DNA of 64,000 bases from Bisporella sp. PMI_857 (GCA_021307315.1 JAJSPD010000026.1:62001-126000); one strand, 5' to 3'. Counted from the first letter of the stretch, positions 10,515 to 22,281 are shown. The notes: a model not told the origin generated them from the sequence alone. Numbers and translations are program-made.

Positions 10515-11778
10515 TCATACCACCTCAACAGTCCTTCTCACCGTGATGCCTCTTGGACTGCCCTCTGTATCATATCCACTGTCAGCAGCACGGATCTCGT
10601 TGCAGAAATTGTCCATCTTAAGATAATTTTGGCGGGGACTGTACAGATCCAAGTCTTGACGTGAGCTACTATTATTGTGGCTTCCTGATGATTTTCCTGT
10701 GTTCCTAGACTGGTATGCCGGAAACAGACTGCGGATCGTTGGAAGACAGCTGCACACCAGTCCGATGCATGGCTCGACAAATGTCCAGATTGCTCCATGG
10801 AAGGTTGTATCTAGAAAGAGCTGCGTGAGCAAGGATATATAAAGAAAATTTTTATACATACAGGTGATATCGTCGTTACTGATCATAAGAAGGGTGAGAA
10901 TGCGATAAATGCTAGCGAAAACCACGCTGTGAAGAGGTTAGTATGCCGTACTGCACCAAATTAAAGCTCAACGCCGCTTACAATCCCCCGAGCAGAAATA
11001 CACCAGAAAGAGCCAGTCTTTCCTGCCAAGGCCTATGAAGACCCCATACCGCTTTCATTGGCAGAACGAGAATTGTTGCATCCAGAAATATGTTCACTCC
11101 TTGAACACCTAGGACAAATTTCAAAGAATCAAAACATTTTCCTGGTATGGATACGTCCCAGAATTTCTGCAGAGGTCTGCATATGAGAGCTGAGGATAAA
11201 AACGTTGCTACACCCCACAGTATGCTCATAGCAATAAGCCCGTCAGCCATCATCCTGAATCCTTTTGAGATGAAAATGCGCCGATAGAAAAAGATGAGCG
11301 ATAGCTTGACCAGAGGAGTTGTGATAGAGTACGTGAACATATTTGAAAGGAATATCTAATAATATTAATCTATTTTGATTTCATTAGACACACATGAAAA
11401 TACCTTAAAAAATGACTGGATCTGGTCCAGAGGCAACTCCCAAATATGCTTCCCACTACCACCAATAGTAACCCCTTTCCATCATCAGTATCATGCTGGA
11501 TGGAGTTGCTAACAGAAGGAACCTACATAGTATCTCTTCTGCAAGCATCGCGCCAATGAAGACCTGTGAGAAAGAGGTAAGATAGTGCCCGTCAGTATCG
11601 ATCAGGACCTACTCACCAAGCTAGCCAAAGCCAACCAGTCATCAATCTCAGAGTTCAACTTCCGTCGCCATCGTGCTAAATTTCGTAGAGCAACAGCAAG
11701 AGCCGCAAGGGCAGACAAAGCAACGCTCACTCGAATCTCCTCCCATCCACGGGAGCTTGGTGTGTTGTGGTTCGTCAT
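10515..11778 (-). CDS. Fungal rhodopsin-domain integral membrane protein
   Basis: This is a seven-helix membrane protein of the fungal-only rhodopsin-domain family (Pth11-related, SAT4-like), common next to secondary-metabolite genes but of unproven biochemical role. Exons on the minus strand are 11778-11617, 11563-11527, 11474-11404, 11355-10982, 10926-10862 and 10810-10515, giving 334 residues. Landmarks in order are the first helix with LRNLARW and DDWL, then GGSGKHIWELPLDQ, TPLVKLSLIFFYRRIF, CRPLQKFWD, NIFLDATILVLP, DDITY and WTFVEPCIG. A Ser-rich cytosolic tail follows. The 37-nt second exon depends on a donor at ATACTAT|gtaggt and is the least certain part. Possible roles are sensing, transport or a membrane-bound enzyme. 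Confidence 0.85.
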
Positions 11779-12753
11779 GTGATTTATAGAGTCGTAGTCT
11801 CAAGCTAAAGTAAGAACGTTACAATCTTCAAGATGGAGACTCTTGCGATAAGCGCCCAAAGAAACTGTGGAGAAAGCTAGGTCAGTTATAGTTACATAGC
11901 TCCGTAGAATCGCACTGGCCTCCGGCATGAGAGTGGAAGGTCAAAACATGTATTTCCCCAGATGAACGGTTAGACAGCGGATGAATAACCGGCTGTGATG
12001 ACCACGCTCTGTTGAGACTTGGTAATATTTAAGCATGCGTAACTTTATTGGTTTCAGGGACCTTAATCCTTATCATTGTACTTAGCTGGACATGGTCTAA
12101 ATATTATGTTGTTGTGCAGGCATGTCGTGTAACCACACGGCGGAACACAGCAAGTCATTTTACCCCTCAACATTGTATTGGCCGTTCTGTCTTACGCTTT
12201 GGCAGTACCAAAAAAAAGGAACGTTTTGTGCAAGATAATTTCCTTTTCCAAAGTGCCGTGTGCACAGTTTCCCCTTAATCTGGTTGTTCACGATTTTGTG
12301 AATACTCTAGCGAGCTCCCCCTGTATGATTGAAAAATACACTGAGCTCGAAGATGCCTATGGGAAGATGCACTTCCGTGGCTCAGGCTCCCCAAAGAAAT
12401 TCTAAGCTTATCTGTCATTGCAGGTGGCACAGAGCAGATCTGTTGAGCAGAGGCAGGGCTGGTAGCTTTACGGCTCAACCAAGCATGGTGATCGCCGAAT
12501 GACTTGGAAGCCCAAGCTGGCAACGCATGTGCCACGCAATGCACACAACCTCAGGAGATGAGTGTCAAATAAATATGACTGTGCAGGATGGGAGCCCGCT
12601 GTCTTTACCGTGAAGGTCTGCACCAGGTTCAAAACTATTGTCAGCTCGTATTGTGCTTGATTCATGATGCTTGTTTTCTATTTCCCCCTTTCTCATCTTC
12701 TTGCAAGCATACGTAGATCATAATTCAGGAGACGGAAAAGATATTTTGCCGGC
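11779..12753. other. Intergenic region between divergent rhodopsin-domain and P450 genes
   Basis: This 975-nt stretch separates two divergent starts. Open frames of up to about 90 codons are present but show no domain, signal peptide or splice support. It probably contains the two promoters. Confidence 0.5.
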
Positions 12754-14388
12754 ATGGACGTATCCCTTGCAGCCCTGGTCGTTATATTGCTATATTTCTT
12801 GGCCTACATTGTATACCAGCACTTCTTCTCTCCTCTGAGAAACATTCCAGGGCCAACCCTGGGTCGATTTTCGATCTTCTGGCAGCTATGGCACTTGCAT
12901 AAAAGAGATTACCACTTTTCTGTGCAGGATGTCCACAGAGAATATGGTATAAAATTTCAATGTTGGCATGCAAACACATGCCTAGTGTACCTTCGAGTAA
13001 CATGGATTATTCTAGGTCCTTGTGTGAGACTTAGTCACTACGAAGTCTCCGTCTCCGACCCAGAGGCTGTCAGAGTCATTCTTCTGAGGCCGTTGAGGAA
13101 GCATACATGGTACAAGATCTTTGCGATGCCAGATAGCTCCTGGCACAACATGATGGCAGAACTCGATCCACAGAAGTTTGGGGTCATGGCAAAGAAGGTC
13201 TCTGGAGGCTATACCTCGACGAACATATTGAGATCTGAGCTTGAGATCGACCATGCAATTGAAATCCTGAAGTCTCAAATAGACAGACTTGATGATCAAG
13301 GAGAATCTGTGGCTTTGGATAAGTGGTTCACCTTCTTTGCCTTTGATCTTGTCGGTCAGATGACATTCTCGAAACCGTTTGGCTTTCTGGAACAAGGAAA
13401 AGATGTTGAAAACTGCATAGCCACATCTCATAGACTGGTGCCGTATCTCGCAATGATGGCGTATTTCCATATGATTCACGAGATCTTGAGTCCACTGCTG
13501 GTTTGGCTTGATATACAGCCTATGAGACATGTCATGGATACAACCATACAAGCAGTGAACGCTCGCGAGAAATCGGACCGCGTTGCCTGGGACATGATAG
13601 AACAGTGGAAGAATCAAAAATCAGGAGAACCGCTGACGCAACGAGAGTTGCTCGCAGCAGCTAACGCTAATATCGCTGCAGGAGGAGAAGGCATTGGTAC
13701 CCAATCACAGGCCTTGGTTTACTTGCTGCTGAAAAATCCAGATTGTTTACAGCGTTTGTATAGAGAACTCAATGAAGCAGCGTTGAACCACCAAGTTTCC
13801 TCCCCGGTCCAGTATTCAGAAGCTCTGGAACTGCCGTATTTTCAGGCATGCGTAAGCTTTTTCTGCTGTTCTTTGCAGAAAGGTTGCTAATATCCGAACG
13901 ATAGATGAAGGAGGCTTATCGCTTTCATCCTGTGTCCGCAACTCCATATCCCCGAGTCGCACCAAAAGAAGGAATCGAGATTGCAGGTCGTTTTTTTCCA
14001 TCTGGAGTCCGTTTTCCACACTCTGCTCCTCGAAAAGCAAGTGCTGACCTCTTTCTAGACTGTGATTAGTGTCAGCCCTTGGGCACTCCACCGCGACCAA
14101 AGAATATTTGGGGCAGATGCAGATAACTTTAATCCAGATCGTTGGCTCACTTCAAATAGCAAAGAGCTAGAACGAAGCCTCGTTACGTTTGGAGCAGGAT
14201 ATATGGCTTGTCCCGGAAGGAATCTAGCGCATATATCGCTCTGTAAGCTTCTTTCTACATTGTTCCTTGAATATGAAATTGAGCTTGCTACACCTGAGCA
14301 AGATTGGAGGGTATCAAGCTCCTTACTAGCGCGACCGCATGGCTGGTCTGTTAAAATGAGAAAGCGGCAAGTGACAAAGGTATACTGA
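12754..14388 (+). CDS. Cytochrome P450 monooxygenase
   Basis: This is a microsomal P450 of 486 residues. Exons are 12754-12946, 13016-13851, 13905-14006 and 14059-14388. The N-terminal anchor (about 5-20) is followed by the Pro-rich hinge RNIPGPTLGRF. The K-helix ExxR is EAYR at 346-349. FNPDRW lies before the haem loop FGAGYMACPG, with haem ligand Cys428. The fold resembles the pisatin-demethylase/benzoate-hydroxylase-like fungal P450s. The I-helix reads NIAAGGEGIGTQ, where the usual Thr of the AGxDT motif appears to be replaced by Gly, which may alter oxygen activation. It probably oxidises the cluster product, though the substrate cannot be read from sequence. Confidence 0.93.
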
Positions 14389-14501
14389 GTGACGGTGTAT
14401 GTCCGTGGGTGGCAAATTGCATTGAACAGGTGTTGAGCTACGGTGTGCATTTGCAAACTTCTTTCCAGTTGAGGAGACTAAGATTAATATCATATTTACA
14501 T

Positions 14502-15471
14502 CTACTTCAAAGGTGGGACCTTGCCTACAGCAACGCGGATTTTATGTGAGTAGAAAAGACCTTCTTTGATCTCAGCATGTGCTCCAATTGCAAGGCTCCT
14601 CACTGCTTCCGCCTTTTCTGTCATTCCCATGCCTTCCAGTACAGACGCGTGGTCCTCCGCTGTAAGACACCATATTTCCATCATCATATGTCGCTGCCAT
14701 TCTTTTTCTGTATAATTTTCTATGGCGACGTTATGCAAGCCATGCCCCTGGAAGAAATCAGGAAGACGGGAGATCCAGCTACAGCGAATGTTAGAGGTTT
14801 ATGACTAGTCAAGACATGCATTCTTACCCCGTAGGTTTTGTATTACTAAATATCTTATTTAGTGCACTAAGATAAGGTGAAGGGGATTCTGTTGATTGTA
14901 GCAGACGTTGTGAGGCCGCACAGTCAAGCTCATCCCATTGAAGATAACCCCCTGGCTCTGCATGACTGATCAGGACAAAAGTTAGTGCTGTGAGGATGTT
15001 ATACTCACTAAGGAGGTTCAAGCAATGACTTATTACTGGTCCAGGATCGTCATTATCGACGACCGAGATCAGTAAACGAACGTGTACCACATCGTACTTC
15101 CCACACAAATCGAGAGGTGGAGGCTTTGTAGCATCAAGAACACCCAAAGTCACATTGTCCGGCAAGGAGTGAGGGTGAGGGAACTGGTCTGAAGAAATAT
15201 CGAATCCATCAAATGAGGTAGCCTCAGGTGCGTTCTTCGCCAGTTCACAAAGCCAAAGCCCGGTCCCAGTCGCAACGTCAGCGACTTTCCAGCCTTCCTC
15301 AGGCACGGGAATCGCAGGATGGAGGACATACCCTATGGCTTCTTTCCACAAGTAGAACAGGAAGTTCAACCTTGTGCGTGGTCAGCAAAATGCCAACCCG
15401 GATCTGGCTGGGTCCGCAAACCTGGTAGACGGCTGGTAGCCTCTTGCCAGCAAATACTTGTCTGAGCTCAT
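14502..15471 (-). CDS. SAM-dependent methyltransferase
   Basis: This is a class I methyltransferase of 272 residues. Exons on the minus strand are 15471-15422, 15370-15009, 14957-14828 and 14778-14502. The fungal family start LLARGYQPSTRLN is restored only when the short first intron (15371-15421, weak donor gtttgc) is removed. The SAM-binding loop VADVATGTG is at 46-54, followed by the acidic FDGFDIS strand end, YDVVHVRLL and the post-motif KPGGYLQWDELD. These features fit fungal cluster methyltransferases of the LaeA-like/Methyltransf fold. It converges with the P450 (113 nt between stops). It probably O- or N-methylates a cluster intermediate. A regulatory LaeA role is less likely, as it is shorter and lies within the cluster. 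Confidence 0.88.
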
Positions 15472-15946
15472 GGTCTGGTTCTGGCCGCAGGAATCACCGA
15501 GAACGGGGACTTTACATAATTGCCCGACAGGTACTTCTTGAACGGCAGGAAAGGGAAATGGTGTTATTGAGATGTATTTGTGGTTCCAATAAGGCCAGTC
15601 ACAGCTATTACTTCATTAACCAGCCCGGCTCTCTAATGAATGTAATATCGGCTCGCTTAGCTCTCAGGAGATCTATTTGGCATTCGGCACCAAGAAATTA
15701 CCAAGGTTGGCACGTTCTGACATGCATGCATGCAAGTACACACAGGGCACGGATGCTTATGGGTGCCTATCGCTGCATAGTGCCTCCTGATACGGAACTG
15801 ACTTCCGCCCTTTTAACCTGCATAGATAACAATTCATCCGCATTATTCTTAAGCCATTGATAATTAGACCCCGAATATTTATAGATTAACTTGCGTTCAT
15901 TTCTGACGCCGATCGCAAAGGATAGTGTCCTTCATACTATGCTCAA
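15472..15946. promoter_or_regulatory. Divergent promoter region between methyltransferase and prenyltransferase
   Basis: This 475-nt stretch lies between divergent start codons. No supported coding exon is visible. Confidence 0.5.
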
Positions 15947-17143
15947 ATGTTTCGGAACAGCTCTCTAGTATCCCTGCGATGGTTGTCTTCGCGAAGCCTG
16001 ACCCAACGGCAACTATCGTTACGATGTGGCTTCCTCTCTAGCAAACGGTACAGAACGCCGTTGCCACACAAGCTCAGTCCTGTGATCTATTCAAGGGGTG
16101 ACTTGACTGCTACTTCTCAACTCCCTCCTAACCCCATAATCAATTTTCATCGCGCAGCATCGTCAGTCAATCCGCTTCCGATTTACGAAGCCCCCCAAAA
16201 TGGAGTGCTGTCTTTGCTGCCTAAATCCTGGGTACCATATGCCGAACTTATGCGAATCGAAAAGCCAGGCGGACTATATGGCTTTTACTTCCCATACTTG
16301 ATCGGCCTTAGCTATGCGGCAAGCATCGCTGATCCCGTTATCAGCCCAGGACATCTTCTTTCCACCGCTGGTCTGCTCCTTATGTGGAATGTGATCCTTC
16401 GTGGTGCAGTGTGCACAATAAATGATAACTTCGACCGGGAGTACGATCGAAAGGTGGCTCGCTGCCGACTACGGCCGATTGCGCGAGGCGCAGTAACACC
16501 CGTACAAGGACATATCTGGTATACCGCTCAAGCCATTGTTGGACTTGGGTTCGTGAGCTTCCTTCCACACTCTACGGAATGCATGTATCATGCTGTGCCG
16601 ATCATGCTCTTGCTGAGCATATATCCGCTCGCAAAACGAGTAACAGACTTTCCTCAGGTCGTGCTGTGTGTTCCCCTAGCCTGGGGAATCCTGATGTCGT
16701 GCTCAGCGTTAGGCATTGATCCATTCACGGCCCAGAGTAATGCCATTGCTGCAGCAAGTGCTTGTTTGATGTCTTCAAATGCTCTCTGGCTCATCATGCT
16801 GGATTATGTGAATGCTTGCCAAGACAGCCTTGATGATGTGAAGGCTGGGGTGAGATCTATGGCCGTTAGATATCAGAATACCGAAGCATTTATATCGGTT
16901 CTGGGAACGGCCCAAGTTTCCCTCATGGTTGCTGCTGGATATCTGGCGGGCATGACTCCAATATACTACGTTATAGCATGCGGAGGCAACGCGGCGATGT
17001 TAGTGGCCATGGCAAGGACTGTCACCCGTGCTAGACCGGACATTTGTGCTTGGTGGTTCTTGCGTGGCAGTATTCTCGTTGGTGGGACTACGGTCTTAGG
17101 CTTGCTTGGAGAGTACATGATGAAATCTAGAAATGTGGATTGA
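15947..17143 (+). CDS. UbiA-family aromatic prenyltransferase
   Basis: This is an intronless gene of 398 residues. UbiA enzymes are membrane proteins that transfer an isoprenoid from a prenyl diphosphate to an aromatic acceptor. The first Asp-rich site is INDNFDREYDRKVARCR (about 158-174), followed by LRPIARGAV. The second is QDSLDDVKAGVRSMAVR (about 292-308). About eight hydrophobic spans surround them. Residues 1-70 are Arg/Ser-rich, resembling a mitochondrial presequence as in Coq2, but the core wording (YGFYFPYLIGL, MAVRYQ) is closer to fungal meroterpenoid prenyltransferases. It could be a cluster tailoring enzyme or a Coq2 paralogue. Its place between the methyltransferase and the exporter favours the former. 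Confidence 0.92.
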   Translation: MFRNSSLVSLRWLSSRSLTQRQLSLRCGFLSSKRYRTPLPHKLSPVIYSRGDLTATSQLPPNPIINFHRAASSVNPLPIYEAPQNGVLSLLPKSWVPYAELMRIEKPGGLYGFYFPYLIGLSYAASIADPVISPGHLLSTAGLLLMWNVILRGAVCTINDNFDREYDRKVARCRLRPIARGAVTPVQGHIWYTAQAIVGLGFVSFLPHSTECMYHAVPIMLLLSIYPLAKRVTDFPQVVLCVPLAWGILMSCSALGIDPFTAQSNAIAAASACLMSSNALWLIMLDYVNACQDSLDDVKAGVRSMAVRYQNTEAFISVLGTAQVSLMVAAGYLAGMTPIYYVIACGGNAAMLVAMARTVTRARPDICAWWFLRGSILVGGTTVLGLLGEYMMKSRNVD

Positions 17144-17628
17144 GAGCTCAACAGTCCTATAACATCATCAGTCGCGATCAGGAGTCAATAAAATATGAAA
17201 TAGGCTATTTCGAATATGACCTTCAGTTTGGGGGAGAGTTGTTCCGCTCAGATCGAGCTATTCCGAACTCCCATCGCAGGGCACCGAGGCAGCCACCCTA
17301 GCCTTTTTCCTAGACCACCTTCGACATATTTCAATCCACAAATTCACAACAGACTCCGAGTTCCGTATCCGCAAGCGCATCGTATTACGTAATTGCACAT
17401 AAAATTGTCAATCGTGGGGAGCCAAGCCTTCACCGTCTTCCACGCTGAACGGGTCCGGCCGACGATACTTATAAAAATCTTTCGTAGGCCGAGCGTGGGG
17501 CAGACCACTTTCTTTTGTCATAACTGCACTGGGCCCCCGTCATCTTGAGAATTTGTGTTATTATCAAAACAAATACTTGCCGCTATACGTCAAATAACCC
17601 TTTTCCTGAAACTGCTTTGGTATAGTCC
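17144..17628. promoter_or_regulatory. Upstream region of the MFS exporter
   Basis: This 485-nt stretch follows the prenyltransferase stop. It contains a GC-rich TCCGGCCGA element near 17453 and a TATA-like TTATAAAAA near 17469, about 160 nt before the MFS ATG. No coding exon is seen. Confidence 0.4.
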
Positions 17629-19171
17629 ATGCAAACTGGGGGACTTAGAGCTGAGGACAGCAGCTTTATAAAATACCACCCCCAATCAAACCATGGCACT
17701 CAAGGCCCAGACGCTACATCTCAGCAGGATGTTGAGAAAGCCGGGATAATAAGCCTTGATTGTCCGACTTTAGTTAAACATGGAGTTGAGACACAGAATC
17801 CTCAAGCGATGCTTCAAAAAGAAGCATCTGAAGTACCTAGACGCTCAGAGTCTGATTCTGAGAGCAGTAGCTTTGCTGAAGAGAATGAATCCGACGAGGA
17901 CAAAGACAACTTTCCAGAGGGCGGCCTCAAAGCATGGTCTGTTGTTGTAGGAGCATTCTGCGGCTCCTTCTCCGTCTTTGGTATCATCAATAGCACCGCC
18001 TGCTTGCTTGATTACTTTCAAGCGAACCAATTGAAGGACTATAGTCCAAGTCAAATTGGTTGGATCTTTGGTTTGGCCCTGTTTTTGACGTTCTTCTGTG
18101 GAGCACCGATAGGGCCAATTTTTGACTCTTACGGCCCTCGAGCATTGATCTTCGCCGGAAGCTGTCTTTTGGTGTTATCGATGTTTTTACTTGGAGAGTG
18201 CACTAGTAAGTGTTCCAGAATGCGCCAGGCATCCATCTTCTGACAACCATGTAGAGTATTGGCACTTCTTCATGGTGTATAGTGTACTTAATGGCATCGG
18301 TGGTTGCCTCATAAATGCACCACTCATTGCCTCCATAGGTCACTGGTTCCTTAAGAAACGCGGAAATGCAACTGGAATAGCCATGACTTCCGGTTCTCTT
18401 GGAGGAATTGTATTCCCCTTGATGCTCGAAAAACTATTCCCGACTATTGGGTTCGCCTGGGCGACACGCATTGTAGGCTTCATAATTCTGTTTCTTCTCA
18501 TAATAGCAAACTTGCTCGTCCGCAGCAGGTTACCACGCAAACCAATGGCAAACTTCCGCAATATAGCTCCGGATTTTACGGTGTTTAAGGACCTTCCTTT
18601 CACACTGTTGACACTAGGAATCTTCTTGATGGAATGGGGCATCTTCGTACCGTTGACATATATTACTAGCTATGCAACCGCTCACGGCCATACCACGGCC
18701 TTCGCCTTCCAAGTCCTCGCGATATTGAACGCTGGCTCCTTCTTCGGCCGTTTCTTTGCTGGTCTCGTAGCCGACATGATTGGACGTATGAACACCCTAA
18801 TATTATCGCTTGGCCTCTGCGTGCTCTCTTGTTTCGCGCTCTGGCTGCCAGCAGCTGATTCCAAGCCCATGATCATTGTTTTTAGCATCATATTTGGCTT
18901 TGTCAGTGGCAGCAATTTAAGTCTTAGCCCAGTGTGTGTGGGGCAATTGTGCAAGACTGAGAATTATGGAAGGTACTTCTCTACGTGCTGGATGGCGGTA
19001 GCTTTCGGGACGCTCACATCGTTACCGATTGCTGGGCAGATCTTGACTGCTCATGGTGGCAACTTCTTTGGAGTCATCATGTTTGCGGGTCTATCGTATG
19101 CGGCCGCTACTCTGTCGCTAATTATGGCGAGGGTTTTGAAGGTTGGCTGGAAAATCCAAGTCATTTACTAG
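17629..19171 (+). CDS. MFS transporter, monocarboxylate-permease-like
   Basis: This is a 497-residue major facilitator. Exons are 17629-18205 and 18255-19171. A hydrophilic, Ser/Glu-rich N-terminal tail of about 100 residues precedes the PEGGLKAW entry typical of the fungal MCT-like (MFS_1) subfamily. Twelve hydrophobic spans follow, with GPIFDSYGPR after helix 2, the family motif RRGNATG in the form KKRGNATGIAMTSGS, and FFGRFFAGLVADMIGR in the second half. The context suggests export of the cluster product or uptake of a precursor. It is the rightmost accessory gene before the housekeeping Mdv1-like gene. Confidence 0.93.
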
Positions 19172-19827
19172 TTTATTCGGGTGAATGGAAAGTGGAGGTG
19201 GAGGGACTTCGATTTGTTTTCTTGGTTGAAACGATTTTTTCAATTTCTCAAACTGTTTTCAGTCAGCATGCTTAGTTCGTTTAATATAGCAAGTATTCAA
19301 CATACTCAAATATAAGATAAAAGCATATACTGTCATTGTTCTACGTCAGGATTGACATTGTGACATCTTTGCAGCTCCAAAATCTTAAGGCTGCATGATG
19401 ACCGACTAGTCTGACCTCGATATGAACTTGAGAAACTGGTCACGACCCGCTGAAATTTAACAAATTGTATAATTTTCCATGTTTCAATGTGTCACATTTT
19501 ATGGGATATTGAGCCTCTATGTAATGTGTCACGAAATTTGAGCCATTTTGTTGCTAGGTGGGTGGATAACGTTGGCAAAGTAGTCTGTTCTCAATTGAAA
19601 ATTAAAAACATCCCGCGCTTTTGGCATATGTTTGTCTCGCCTTTGGATTTGTTCCCATTTGGGACGCAGAATTATTAGTATCTCATCTAGTCCATGCCAC
19701 TCAAGATGTAAGTAGGACCGAGCCCCTTCACTCTGAAAGAGACCAGTGCCCTAGTGAGTAAAGTCTCCATTTGTACAATATTTACATGTCTGGATACATC
19801 CTAGATAACGGGCCGGTTAGCCGTTCT
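19172..19827. other. Intergenic region at the right border of the accessory cluster
   Basis: This 656-nt stretch lies between convergent stop codons. It is moderately AT-rich and I see no gene or repeat in it. Confidence 0.5.
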
Positions 19828-21958
19828 TTAAGTTGACCAGATACCCACTATGCCGTCCCTTCTTCCCTCAGTCAGGTACCCATCCTTGATGCGCACCTTT
19901 TCAACAATTGATGGAGTCGTCTTCCTATCTACGTCTGTGGCTCCAGCTCCACAATCCCAGTGCCGGCCATCCATCTTATCATAAACTTTCGCTACATCTT
20001 CTCCTGCCGCCGAGACGATTCTCCGGCTGTCAAACATCATGCTTGTTATAGGTGCGTCATACGCGAACGCATCGTGGATCACTCCTGTCCGGAGATCCCA
20101 GATCTAAAATTGTTAGCCGTATGTATCTTGGTGACAGGCATATTTCAGCCTTACCCTTATGCTTCTGTCTAAGCTACCAGTCACCAAATGCACATCGTCA
20201 AACTGCAAACAAGTAACCGGGCCAGTATGTCCAACGAGACTGCGATGAACCTGTCCACTTCGCAAATCCCATAACCTGACCATACCGTCAGCTGTTCCGC
20301 AAGCGAGGGCGGCATCAAAGACCTGCACGGCGCCTATGAAATCTGCGGAAGCATCAGGTAATCGACCTGTTTGCCGCCAACCAGTTTCTGAAGAGCCCAT
20401 AGTCACCGCAGCCTGTGCTGCTGCCCACATTACATCTAGAGTCTGAACGCAGCGTCCTTTCTCAAGATCCCATTGCCGAAGCGTTTTATCTGATGATCCT
20501 GATATAAGGGTGTCGCCTTTCATATACAAGGCTGTAATTTCATCTACGTGGGCTTCCAATGTGAATAGTGGACAATCAGCCATACTACCTGGGGGAGGCG
20601 GCAGTTGCTCATCCTCAGCATTTCCAAAAGCTAGTGGATCTTCGTCCTCATCTTCATCCTTGTTTATGCGGTTGTCTTGCGGCTCATAGCGAGCTTTGCT
20701 CAGGTCCCAGAGTCTAATTGTTGCATCCATAGACCCTGTTGCTACAAGATTATCCTCGACTTGAAGTGTCCGGACTGATGCAGTATGACCTTCAAGGAAA
20801 CCTATACATCGTCCCACATTCATATCCCAGACTCGGACTGTGTCATCTAGGGCAGATGTGACCATGGTACCAAAAGGAACGTCAAAGTCCAGAGCTGTGA
20901 TTGTGTCATTATGAGCTTGAATCTCACGGATGGCAGACCCTGGCTCAAAATGCTCATGTAATATTGGCATAGATTTCCTACGAATAGTTTTATGTCGTTT
21001 GGGTCGTGTAGGTGTGCTGTTTGCCGATGGTAACTTCTCGTATATTGACTCGGACATAAAAGAAGGCGGCTCGTCTTGCTCATTCTCTTTCTCAAACTCC
21101 TCCGCAGCCTTTAAAGTCTGAGCTAAAGCCTCGGCACTATCTTGCTCTTCTTGAGCATCCTCTAACCTGTTCTCAATATCGATTACTGCTAAAGGTCAAC
21201 AAATATTTCATAAAAAGGCTGTATGACATACTGTCGTGTTCTAGTATGGCCTCTTCCTGTTCTAGGCCTGCCAATCGGTCTAGTACTATCTTGCGCATAT
21301 GATTTAAGTTGGCGATTTTATTATCTATCTCATGTATCTCACTGCTCGCCATGTTTTTGCGAATGCTCATCATTTCAAGCTGGTGGATTAAGGACTTTTG
21401 CTCTTTTTTTAATTTCGACAAACTTGACGGTACGCCTTCTTCTTGCTTCTCGTCCTCGATGAATTTTCTACCCCTAGATACTCGCCTCCTATGGGTTTTA
21501 TTGTCGGGACTAGTTTCCGGGAGCGTAGCCTGGAAACCTTGGAATAAGGAATAAGAGTTTTCGTTGTCTGGGATGTTCGCAAGCAATTCGTCCGGTAGGT
21601 ATGCAAGAGCCCGATACTGTATTTCAGACGTGGATAGCTTGGACCGCATCATATCCGTAGGGGAGGTTTTCGCAAACGAGAAAACACTTCTCTGTAGATT
21701 CGGTCGTCTTAGTTGTTTGTGTAGGTCGCTCATCGCGTTTTGATAATGGCTAGATGTCGCGGAATCTGTAAGAGGTCCCATCAGATGACCAGCCGTCGAG
21801 GTAACCTTCCGCCCAAATGCCTCCAGTCCACGGGTCTATAGAACATTAGTTCAACCGGACATATACACTGAATGCCATGGGATGCGTACCGATATCAGGG
21901 TAGATTCCTCTGTTCCGTCAAGAGTTGGGTAGCCATTTTGGCTGCTTGACCCAGCCAT
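19828..21958 (-). CDS. MDV1: Mitochondrial division WD-repeat protein (Mdv1/Caf4-like)
   Basis: This is the adaptor that recruits the dynamin Dnm1 to Fis1 on the outer mitochondrial membrane. Exons on the minus strand are 21958-21890, 21835-21232, 21185-20155 and 20103-19828, giving 659 residues. The N-terminal third is alpha-helical, and a coiled coil spans about residues 170-270 ([12 protein letters not shown], then [10 protein letters not shown] and [10 protein letters not shown]). WD40 repeats follow from about 330: [51 protein letters not shown] and IRIWDL. A Glu/Asp-rich insertion interrupts the blades. This order (helices, coiled coil, WD propeller) is that of fungal Mdv1. It marks the right edge of the accessory cluster. 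Confidence 0.93.
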
Positions 21959-22281
21959 TGGAGCTCCGTCCCCAGCGAGGCGAACATGCAAGATGCAGAG
22001 ATAGGCGACTGTGAATCTCTAGACCTCCTCTGGATCGTGGTGACAAGTCCTCGGAGCGTTAGGCCTTGTTGATGCAGGTTGTGTGTAGCTGGACAAGAAT
22101 GTAGGGCAGCCACAGTTGTGGCGTCAATCTGAGAACAATCACAGGTGCAGGCGGGTCCAACAAACCACAAGGCTGTGTGATGAAATTGCCGAGTGCAACC
22201 TCGAGTGCAGTAGCAGACGTCTCACTACAGCAATTGTGTTCTTTGGAGGGGTTGAGTCGTGCCTAACTATATTTTTGAAAC
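21959..22281. promoter_or_regulatory. Divergent promoter region between MDV1 and chorismate mutase
   Basis: This 323-nt stretch separates divergent start codons. No other feature is evident. Confidence 0.5.
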
